Source: Crossaster papposus | Taxonomy: Eukaryota; Echinodermata; Asteroidea; Velatida; Solasteridae | Direction: 5' to 3' | Length of the DNA stretch: 64,000 nt | Assembly: GCA_037893245.1 (NCBI GenBank) | Contig: JBAIAA010000008.1 | Location: forward strand, 3,125,001-3,189,000 | Made by a program: the position numbers and the translations under genes | Part shown: one piece after another, positions 19,590-27,213 of the stretch | Layout: each line of letters begins with the position of its first letter | How positions within the stretch are numbered: the stretch's first letter is position 1 | The notes under the pieces: generated by a model | What the model saw: only the letters and a program-made list of their open reading frames with translations | Database searches by the model: none | What the model was told of the DNA's origin: nothing

Positions 19590-20624
19590 ATGGATATTAC
19601 TGAACTGCTGGCATTCAGCAACAAGCAAGGTGCCTCTGATCTTCATTTATCTGCCGGCATGCCTCCGATGATTCGTATAGACGGTGATGTAAAACGCGTC
19701 AATGTCCCCGCCATGGAGCACAAGGAAGTCCATGCGCTGGTGTATGACATCATGACGGACAAACAGCGTAAAGAATATGAAGAGCACCTGGAAATCGATT
19801 TCTCCTTCGAGGTACCTGGTGTGGCTCGCTTTCGTGTGAATGCTTTTAATCACTCTCGTGGCGCGGGTGCTGTCTTTCGAACCATACCCACCAAGATCCT
19901 GTCTATGGAAGATTTGGGTATGGGGAAAGTCTTTAAAGACATTACCAGTAAACCACGCGGACTGATTGTTGTCACCGGCCCCACAGGGTCGGGTAAAAGT
20001 ACCACCATGGCGGCCATGCTCGACTACCTGAACGATACCAAGTACGAGCATATTCTCACCATTGAAGACCCCATTGAATTTGTACACCCGCCTAAAAAAT
20101 GTCTGGTGAATCAACGGGAAGTCAGCAGAGACACCCACAGTTTTGATAATGCCTTGCGCTCTGCCCTGCGTGAAGACCCGGATATTATACTCGTCGGTGA
20201 GATGCGGGACCTTGAAACCATACGCCTGGCGCTCAGTGCGGCAGAAACCGGCCATTTGGTCTTTGGCACCCTGCACACCACCTCCGCCGCCAAAACCATT
20301 GACCGAATTATTGATGTTTTCCCTGCTGATGAAAAAGCCATGGTGCGCTCGATGCTGTCAGAGTCACTCGAAGCCGTTATCTCCCAAACCCTGCTGAAAA
20401 AAAAAGGCGGCGGGCGTGTTGCTGCCCATGAAATCATGCTCGGCACCTCCGCCATTCGTAATTTGATTCGGGAAGACAAAATTGCGCAAATGTACTCTGC
20501 CATTCAAACAGGGAGTGCGATTGGGATGCAGACATTGGACCAATGTCTGGAGAATTTGGTGAAGAAAAAGGTGGTGACAACCGCTGTGGCGAGAGAGAAG
20601 GCGAAAGATCCGGATAAGTTTTAG
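19590..20624 (+). CDS. pilT: type IV pilus retraction ATPase PilT
   Basis: Hexameric secretion ATPase at the inner-membrane base of type IV pili; it depolymerises pilin to retract the fibre and drive twitching. 344 aa, full length. N-terminal PAS-like part (ASDLHLSAGMPPMIRIDG), Walker A GPTGSGKSTT (about 134-143), Asp box LTIEDPIEF, Walker B region DPDIILVGEMRD, His box GHLVFGTLHTTSA, and the PilT-specific AIRNLIRE motif near 290, needed for retraction. ATG at 19590 follows GAGGGGGAT. No pilU follows, unlike Pseudomonas. The next gene is an unrelated secreted protein. Confidence 0.97.
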   Translation: MDITELLAFSNKQGASDLHLSAGMPPMIRIDGDVKRVNVPAMEHKEVHALVYDIMTDKQRKEYEEHLEIDFSFEVPGVARFRVNAFNHSRGAGAVFRTIPTKILSMEDLGMGKVFKDITSKPRGLIVVTGPTGSGKSTTMAAMLDYLNDTKYEHILTIEDPIEFVHPPKKCLVNQREVSRDTHSFDNALRSALREDPDIILVGEMRDLETIRLALSAAETGHLVFGTLHTTSAAKTIDRIIDVFPADEKAMVRSMLSESLEAVISQTLLKKKGGGRVAAHEIMLGTSAIRNLIREDKIAQMYSAIQTGSAIGMQTLDQCLENLVKKKVVTTAVAREKAKDPDKF

Positions 20625-20812
20625 AGCCAGAAATGTACTATCTAGCAATCGCCTGATACCCTAACGTATTCCTCCTATCTGAGCTTTCGTCATTGCTCAG
20701 ACTCCCTGCTTTCGACTACCACAACACGAAATTTTTTCCTGTAAACTTGAAAATAACAACTAAGCTTTCCTTCTCAAGCATTATAATGCTGATAGTTTGA
20801 AGGTATAAATTT

Positions 20813-21925
20813 ATGCAAAATACAACCAAACTCTTATACATTATCTTTCTAATCATTATGCCGACCACAATATGCTTTGCTGAAGAAGGAAGGCTTACGG
20901 TACTCGAAGGTAATGCCAGTGTTCTAATGATTTTTGAGGAGGGGGGGACTAATGAAGACCCAACAACCAAAAAAACAATCTCTGCTTTTTACCACTCTGC
21001 AGATGATGACACTACATGGGGTGACCCTGCAGGGTTAGCTTTCAAAGATTCTCCACCAAAGCTACGTACAAAAGCATTTGAAGACTTGAAAAAGAAGCAT
21101 AATGGGGAACTCTCTATTACTAAAGTAATTATTGGTATTGCTGGTTTTGAGGATAAAGATAAATTAATAGATGAAATCACTAGGGAGGAGTTCCATAAAC
21201 GGAGTTATGCAGAGATACTTGGTGTTGACCCAGGTGTCGTTTATATGGTGAGTGATTGCGATTTAGTTACCAGAACAGCCAGTCAATTCTGTAAAGAAAA
21301 GAAATATAGTAATTCACCTCTGGTTTTACAACTGACCACATTTGCCTATGGCTATACAGTAAATGGTGAGGAAAAAACACGCTATTTTCAAAATGGTGAA
21401 CGAGGTGAGACTAAAGAAATCAATGGCGCAAGTTGGCATTTTGGCTATTCAGTTTATAGTGATAGAAGTTCAGATTCAGATGAATTTTCTGCATACAGGG
21501 AAGCTCTTATTACATTCGTAAAAAGTAAACTGAAAAAAGATGATATAAATACACAAGCACAATTACTAACAGATAAAAAAAGATTTAATGTATTAGGCTA
21601 TCTATCTATGCAGATAGCACAACAAAAGGAAGATATGTCAGATAAAGCGAAGAAATACCTGGCAGAAAAAGAAGCGCTTCTCGTACCAGCAGTGCAAAAC
21701 GTTGCAGGTCAACTTGCTGGGACAGACTTTGAGGAGAAAAAGCCATTAATCGTGATTGCTGGTGCTAATTACCCTCTAAATATTGAGCTGTTTAAAGATA
21801 AGCTACTACCTCAAAGCACTCCAAGGGTTCAGGCTTTTTGTCAGGGTGACGAGTTTCTTAAATTTTTGAAACTTGCAGGTGCAGAAGTTAGTTCACAATT
21901 GAAATCAGAAGCAACATCACCCTAA
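20813..21925 (+). CDS. secreted protein of unknown function, possibly a degenerate BadF/N-acetylglucosamine-kinase-like fold
   Basis: 370 aa. A signal peptide is clear: MQNTTKLLYIIFLIIMPTTICFA, with cleavage before EEG. I do not recognise a close family. The order of segments resembles the ASKHA (BadF/BadG, GlcNAc kinase) fold. There is an N-terminal VLEGNASVLMIFEEGGT strand pair, then ITKVIIGIAGFEDKDKLIDEI, YMVSDCDLVTR, PLVLQLTTFAYGYTVNGE...GASWHFGYSVYSD, and a late KPLIVIAGANYPLNIELFKDKLL. The usual catalytic Asp and Gly-rich phosphate motifs look altered. Export of such a fold would be unusual, so a non-enzymatic role is likely if the match is real. The gene is AT-richer than its neighbours, hinting at transfer. 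ATG follows GAAGG at a workable distance. Confidence 0.6.
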   Translation: MQNTTKLLYIIFLIIMPTTICFAEEGRLTVLEGNASVLMIFEEGGTNEDPTTKKTISAFYHSADDDTTWGDPAGLAFKDSPPKLRTKAFEDLKKKHNGELSITKVIIGIAGFEDKDKLIDEITREEFHKRSYAEILGVDPGVVYMVSDCDLVTRTASQFCKEKKYSNSPLVLQLTTFAYGYTVNGEEKTRYFQNGERGETKEINGASWHFGYSVYSDRSSDSDEFSAYREALITFVKSKLKKDDINTQAQLLTDKKRFNVLGYLSMQIAQQKEDMSDKAKKYLAEKEALLVPAVQNVAGQLAGTDFEEKKPLIVIAGANYPLNIELFKDKLLPQSTPRVQAFCQGDEFLKFLKLAGAEVSSQLKSEATSP

Positions 21926-21938
21926 AAATTTATGTGCT

Positions 21939-21965
21939 AGATGCCACCGCCAATGGTGGTGGCAA
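21939..21965. terminator. hairpin between convergent secreted-protein gene and glnE
   Basis: GCCACC and GGTGGC pair with a GCCAATGGT loop. There is no clean T-run on either side, so this may be a weak or rho-assisted terminator. Confidence 0.35.
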
Positions 21966-21972
21966 CAAATGC

Positions 21973-24879
21973 TTAATTTTCGAACCATTTCTCCCACAAC
22001 AGCTCCACAGCACCCTGATAACTTTCAACAGTTTTCTTGTCCACCAACGGCCTCTCATTCTGCAACGCCTGTTTATGCACAATCAGCCGGTACTGCTGGT
22101 ACGCTTCCCGCAACGCCTCGGCATCGTCATGATTCAGCAAACCTACTGCTTCCAGCTGTTCTGAGATACGAATATTGTCCGTCCACTGAATGAGTTCAGG
22201 GTGCTCAGCGCCATAACGGAGCACCGCGTATTGCATCAGAAACTCAATATCGACAATGCCGCCTTTATCCTGTTTAAGCTCAACAAGGCCTACCTTGCCT
22301 TTGCTGCCTAAATGCGCGCGCATTTTTTCGCGCATTTCGATCACATGCTTACGCAAGGTGTCAGGCTCACGGGGTTTACTGAGAACCGATGCCCTGACCT
22401 GCGCAAACTGTTCGGCTAATGCCGGATCACCGGCCACCACTCTGGCGCGTACCAAGGCTTGATGTTCCCATGTCCAGGCATCGTTATGCTGGTATTTTTC
22501 ATAAGAATTAAACGAGCTCACCAACAAACCCGATGCACCGGACGGCCGCAGACGCATATCGACCTCATACAGCGCGCCAGACAAGGTTTGAGTCGTGAGA
22601 ATATGAATAATCCGCTGGCCAAGGCGGGCATAAAAGGGATTGCTGTCGATAGGCTTAGAGCCATCGGTACTTTTGTGGTCAGCACTGTTATGCACAAACA
22701 CTAAATCAAGGTCAGAGCCAGGCCCTAATTCAATGCCCCCGAGCTTACCGTAACCAATAATGATAAAACCCGGGTCGCACACGCCGCCGCTTTCTGCCGG
22801 GGGCCGGCCATGACGCTCGGTCACATTACGCCAGGCGATGGCTAACACCTCTTCGAGCACCACTTCCGCAATCCAGGTAAGGTAATCGCTTTCTTTCATT
22901 AAAGGCAGCTTACCTGCTACATGTGCAGCGGTGACACGCAATACATGGGACATTTTAAAATACCGCAAAGCTTCCATTTGTGCTTCCAGATCATCTTCTG
23001 GAATATGAGCCAGCTGCTGGCGTAATTCATCGGCCAATGCGTCTTTTTTAGGGGTACTGTATAAACTACCCAAGTTGAGAAACTCATCAAGCAGTGCCGG
23101 GTTTCGGGCAATCTGATCAGCAATCCAGGGGCTGGCAACACAGAGATTGCACAGGTGCTCAAGGGCTTTTGGGTTTTCCATCAGCAACACAAGATAAGCC
23201 GTTCGGCGCAGCACTGCTTCCACCAACGGCAGCAAACGTGTCACAGCGATGTCTGGCTTGTCAGATAGCGCCATCACCTCCAACAAACACGGCATAAATT
23301 TATCAACCCGTTCGCGGGACTGCCGGCGGACACGTGACAGGGCTTTACCGTCGCGCAAGGCGACCAGTAATCGGCGAGACTGATCTGCTTCTGAAAAGCC
23401 TTTGCTGTCGAGCAATGCTAACTCTTCGGCCTCATCCATCTCTGTCAGCCACAGCGAACGGAAATGCTGCGTGTCCTGCTGTGATGATGCACGGTTATCC
23501 GGCACAGATACCACATGAGAGAAATGCTTACTGACAGCTTTACGGTGCTCATTAAGTGTAGTGATGAGTGCATTCCAATCCTTAAACCCCATGACAGCAC
23601 TCAACCGCTGTCTGGCATCAGGGTTTGCAGGTAATGCCTGAGTTTGTTCATCTCTCACCGCTTGCAGGGCATGCTCAATGTCTCTCAGAAATAAATAGGC
23701 GGTTTTTAAAGCCAGCGCCACGTTAGCCGGGAGATAGTTCAGCGCTACCAGTTCAGACAGAACAGCCAGCAAGGCTTTTTGTTGCAAGGCAGGCTCTCTG
23801 CCACCATGAATCAACTGGAAAGACTGCACAATAAACTCAATTTCCCGAATCCCGCCGGGGCCGAGTTTGATATTGTTTTCCATGCCCTTGCGATTCACTT
23901 CTCGCTCAATCAGGTGTTTCATGTCCCGCAAAGACGTAATGGCGCTAAAATCGATATACCGCCGATAAACAAAAGGTTTTAATTGTGTGAGCAGGTTGTT
24001 ACCTTGTTTTTTGTCGCCCGCGACAACACGGGCTTTGATCATGGCGTAACGTTCCCAGTCTCTCCCCTGATCCTGATAGTACTGCTCCATCGCTGCAAAA
24101 CTCATGGCCAGTGCCCCACTGGTACCATAAGGGCGCAGGCGCATATCCACTCTAAAAACAAATCCTTCAACAGTGCGGCAATCGAGCACTTTAATGAGCC
24201 GCTGCCCGAGACGGATAAAGAACTCCTGGTTGGTGAGTTTTCTACGCCCACCTTCGGTTTCGCCCTGATTAGGGTAAACAAACATCAGGTCGATGTCAGA
24301 AGACAGATTCAGCTCTTTTGCGCCGAGTTTACCCATCCCCAAGACCACCATTTTCTGTGGAACAGCAGCCTCACCGTAACTGCCACCATAAGGTGTACCC
24401 AGTGTGCTGGTCAGATCGCTGTATAACCAGTCGAGAGAATGCTCAATACACGCATCCGCCAATGCTGATAAGTCAGCGGTGGTTTGCTCTGTCGTGGCAA
24501 GACGGTTCAGGTCGCGCCAGATAATGCGTACCATTTCACGGTTACGGTAAACCCGCAGTATGCTGATGAGTTCATTTTCTGAGTGAGCCTCATTGAGTAA
24601 GTTCTGGAGGCTTTGATGGTGATAGTCACTGGCAACCGCTAATTGGTGACCTTCATTGAATACACCGTAGAAATAACCGAGGTAGTCGGGATGAGAAAGA
24701 AACACATCCGCAGAAAAATCACTCCCTGCCCAGGTGGTCATCAGCTGCTCATGAAACGCCCCTCTTGCTTCCTCTATTTTTTGCACATGTTCCTGATCAC
24801 TGAGTAGACTGACCAACTGTTGCCATTGTTCGTTCAGGGTCTGAGTCAAACAGGAGGGGTAGGAGCTGGACAACGCCAT
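21973..24879 (-). CDS. glnE: bifunctional glutamine synthetase adenylyltransferase / adenylyl-removing enzyme
   Basis: Adds and removes AMP on glutamine synthetase in response to PII state, tuning nitrogen assimilation. 968 aa, normal for GlnE. Two nucleotidyltransferase modules are visible: the N-terminal removing domain with LGMGKLGAKELNLSSDIDLMFVYP and the matching RVDMRLRPYGTSGALAMSF, and the C-terminal adenylylating domain with IIGYGKLGGIELGPGSDLDLVFVH and YEVDMRLRPSGASGLLVSS. Both keep the G-S/x-D-x-D metal-binding pair, and each is followed by a helical regulatory segment (KLGPGGIREIEFIVQ, LKQDKGGIVDIEFLMQ). Upstream of aceE as in Pseudomonas, but in the opposite direction and now separated by an IS1380 copy. 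Confidence 0.96.
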   Translation of the reverse strand: MALSSSYPSCLTQTLNEQWQQLVSLLSDQEHVQKIEEARGAFHEQLMTTWAGSDFSADVFLSHPDYLGYFYGVFNEGHQLAVASDYHHQSLQNLLNEAHSENELISILRVYRNREMVRIIWRDLNRLATTEQTTADLSALADACIEHSLDWLYSDLTSTLGTPYGGSYGEAAVPQKMVVLGMGKLGAKELNLSSDIDLMFVYPNQGETEGGRRKLTNQEFFIRLGQRLIKVLDCRTVEGFVFRVDMRLRPYGTSGALAMSFAAMEQYYQDQGRDWERYAMIKARVVAGDKKQGNNLLTQLKPFVYRRYIDFSAITSLRDMKHLIEREVNRKGMENNIKLGPGGIREIEFIVQSFQLIHGGREPALQQKALLAVLSELVALNYLPANVALALKTAYLFLRDIEHALQAVRDEQTQALPANPDARQRLSAVMGFKDWNALITTLNEHRKAVSKHFSHVVSVPDNRASSQQDTQHFRSLWLTEMDEAEELALLDSKGFSEADQSRRLLVALRDGKALSRVRRQSRERVDKFMPCLLEVMALSDKPDIAVTRLLPLVEAVLRRTAYLVLLMENPKALEHLCNLCVASPWIADQIARNPALLDEFLNLGSLYSTPKKDALADELRQQLAHIPEDDLEAQMEALRYFKMSHVLRVTAAHVAGKLPLMKESDYLTWIAEVVLEEVLAIAWRNVTERHGRPPAESGGVCDPGFIIIGYGKLGGIELGPGSDLDLVFVHNSADHKSTDGSKPIDSNPFYARLGQRIIHILTTQTLSGALYEVDMRLRPSGASGLLVSSFNSYEKYQHNDAWTWEHQALVRARVVAGDPALAEQFAQVRASVLSKPREPDTLRKHVIEMREKMRAHLGSKGKVGLVELKQDKGGIVDIEFLMQYAVLRYGAEHPELIQWTDNIRISEQLEAVGLLNHDDAEALREAYQQYRLIVHKQALQNERPLVDKKTVESYQGAVELLWEKWFEN

Positions 24880-24918
24880 TTGAGCACTCGCTTACAAAGA
24901 AGGGGGAATCGATAAATT

Positions 24919-25041
24919 CTATCGTTTTTTACGGATAGGCTCTAACCGATGCTTACAGGAATTAACAAAAACCCGCTTAAAAAGAAACAGTCCTACCGAA
25001 AGTACCAGCATACCAAAGAGCACATAAGTACTGGTACTCAT
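24919..25041 (-). CDS. possible 40-aa single-pass membrane protein upstream of glnE
   Basis: ATG at 25041 to TAG at 24919. The product has one clear hydrophobic helix (VLFGMLVLSVGLFLF) and a basic C terminus (HRLEPIRKKR), so by the positive-inside rule the C end would be cytoplasmic. It ends 40 bp before the glnE start on the same strand. No strong Shine-Dalgarno is seen. I do not recognise a family. The amino-acid pattern is more protein-like than chance, but this is a weak call. Confidence 0.35.
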   Translation of the reverse strand: MSTSTYVLFGMLVLSVGLFLFKRVFVNSCKHRLEPIRKKR

Positions 25042-25251
25042 TGCGGCAATTGCTTACTTTGTAGTTAGATTAGTATTGATCGACATCATTTTTTTCTGTT
25101 GGGGCAATAGGTCAGATGACACTGTAAATTCTACTCTTTTCGCCCTCTGGGTATAAAGGCGATTTGATCGCTCCGTAGCCATTGTTGTGGAAAACAGCAG
25201 CATCCACTGCGGCTACTGAATATCTCATCTTATTTCTTATTTTAAAGGCTA

Positions 25252-26921
25252 CCTAAATCCTGCAAATAATATCGAAATAAAAGTTGCAATCACCCGTGAA
25301 TAAAGAGATTAAATGATGTTTTCGTTTCATAAAGCATCACTTTTTCAATGAGCAAAAAAAACAAGTCAAAAGCACGTTTGAAGCAGCGGAAGGTACATTT
25401 CACTCAAGCTAAAAAGCCGCTTACCAGTCAGGCTGGACTTATCCCTGTGTTTCGCTTCCTGAACCGGATGGGGCTGGCCGACCTACTGGACAAACGGATT
25501 AATATTCAACGAGGCTCTAATGCCACTTTCCAACTGTCAGATGTCATTCTGATGGTAACCACCGGCATTCTGGCAGGTGCCAAAAGTCTGATGAAAGTGT
25601 GCACGGTCTGGCAGGATAGCGTTCTCCGAGAATGCACCCGTTTTCAACGCATTCCTTGTGACAGTCAATTTGGACGCATTTTAAAGCTGTTCCACTTTGC
25701 CAGCGTCGTTGAACTGGAAACCGCTGTCCACGAAATGAGGGAGAGTGTTTGGAAACAGGCACTGCGCTCAGGAACATCTACCGTTTATGCTTTTAAACAG
25801 GTCACCATTGACCTCGATTCTACGGTAAAAACCTGTTTTGGTTTTCAGGAAGGCGCAAAGAAAGGGTTTAACGAGAAAAAAAGAGGGGCGCTGTCGTACC
25901 ACCCGCAGCTGGCCTTTTGCGCGGAAACCAAAGAAGTGCTGCAGGGTTGGTTACGAAGTGGTGATGCCTACACTGCTAATGGCTCCATAGAGTTTATGAA
26001 ACAGTTGCTGGTTACTCTGCCTTCCCACATGAAGATTTTTTTCAGGGCTGATAGTGGCTACTTTGGTGGACCATTACTGACCTATCTGGAGGATTTAGGA
26101 CATCGTTATCTGGTTAAGGTCAAACTGAAGAATCTACACAAACTGTTAATCCCGCAAGACTGGCAACCTGTCGTGCATCAGCCAGGGTGGGAGTGGTGCG
26201 AGTTTCAACACTGCTGTGGTGACTGGGACCGGGCTCGTTGCTGCGTGGCTGTCCGGCAAAGAAAGATCGGGAAGCCAGAAAACACCCAGTGCGAATTGTT
26301 AGACCCGAAGCCAGAGTACGACTACTGCTGCTACGTGACTACTGAGTCGTTGAGTCCATGGGAGATCCATAAAGCGTATGGCAAGCGGGCTACCTGCGAA
26401 ACCTGGATCGAAGAGTGCAAAAACCAGATGGCTCTCGGGCAGATCAAAACCGATCATTTCATGGCAAACAGTGCGCTTATGCAATGTGCAATACTGGCCT
26501 ACAATACAACACGTTGGATGGCACTGATGAGTGGGAATCGTCAGTTGATGAAGTGGGAGCCGGAAAGCATTCGCTGCTATATGATACGGGTTGCCGGAAA
26601 ACTGTTGACAGGTAACAGGCAGTTGACCGTTGCCAGTAACAAAGAGCATCTCTACCAAACGGAGTGGGATGCTTGGCTAGCAGTAGGTGACTGTTTGTAA
26701 ATAGCGAACAATGGATGATTAGAAAAACATTCTGCTAATGCGGAAGGAGTTATCGCGCCCTGATATCAGGAATAGCAGTAAGATGAACCAAACACGACGG
26801 CTCATGTGATTAAAATCCACTGAAAAGGTAAATATTTGCTCGATAGTAGCATAATCAGAATCAGGAGGGCTTGATCAGTTGCTGCGATTGACCTGTTCGG
26901 GTTTGGATTGCAGGATTTAGG
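25252..26921 (+). mobile_element. IS1380 family element, variant B, between glnE and aceE (1670 bp)
   Basis: CCTAAATCCTGCA ... TGCAGGATTTAGG, flanked by GGCTA at 25247-25251 and 26922-26926. Inserted in the intergenic region between divergent glnE and aceE, about 290 bp before the aceE start. Confidence 0.93.
25348..26700 (+). CDS. IS1380 family transposase, variant B
   Basis: 450 aa and complete. It differs from the copy at 11315 only by scattered T-to-G changes, two of which turn Phe into Cys (ARCCVAV and YDYCCYV, near residues 300 and 327). The catalytic segments are untouched. Whether two Cys replacements in conserved positions affect function cannot be told. Confidence 0.9.
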   Translation: MSKKNKSKARLKQRKVHFTQAKKPLTSQAGLIPVFRFLNRMGLADLLDKRINIQRGSNATFQLSDVILMVTTGILAGAKSLMKVCTVWQDSVLRECTRFQRIPCDSQFGRILKLFHFASVVELETAVHEMRESVWKQALRSGTSTVYAFKQVTIDLDSTVKTCFGFQEGAKKGFNEKKRGALSYHPQLAFCAETKEVLQGWLRSGDAYTANGSIEFMKQLLVTLPSHMKIFFRADSGYFGGPLLTYLEDLGHRYLVKVKLKNLHKLLIPQDWQPVVHQPGWEWCEFQHCCGDWDRARCCVAVRQRKIGKPENTQCELLDPKPEYDYCCYVTTESLSPWEIHKAYGKRATCETWIEECKNQMALGQIKTDHFMANSALMQCAILAYNTTRWMALMSGNRQLMKWEPESIRCYMIRVAGKLLTGNRQLTVASNKEHLYQTEWDAWLAVGDCL

Positions 26922-26926
26922 GGCTA

Positions 26927-27213
26927 TCTCTTTGTAGAAAGCCTTCTAGCTATGAGTGAGGCTGTTCAAACAATGATTTTTCCTGACGCACAGGCGTCTG
27001 ACAGCAAGCAGAAATGGTTAACTGAGCTATCCTGACTGACATCATTGAGCAAGTACGTGAGTGTTTTTTTGTTCGCAAAATGCTTACTGCCTGAAAGCGT
27101 AGCACTTTCCTGAGCTCAGACAGTCTTATAGCCGTATTCAACGATACTCTCGCTTACCGTCGCAGACTGTCATTCGCCTCTTGCTGCTGTTCGTCTTCAT
27201 GGAGCCGGTTTAT
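26927..27213. other. aceE upstream region, no gene recognised
   Basis: Between the IS right flank and aceE I see no convincing coding frame. A minus-strand open frame at 26950-27141 has no start signal or recognisable protein character. The native aceE promoter presumably lies here. Confidence 0.4.

Noticed and set aside
19647-20276. 209-codon minus-strand frame
   Set aside because: Antisense of pilT; codon pattern mirrors the real gene.
23983-24426. 147-codon frame opposite glnE
   Set aside because: Antisense shadow of a highly conserved nucleotidyltransferase region with no start signal or protein-like composition.
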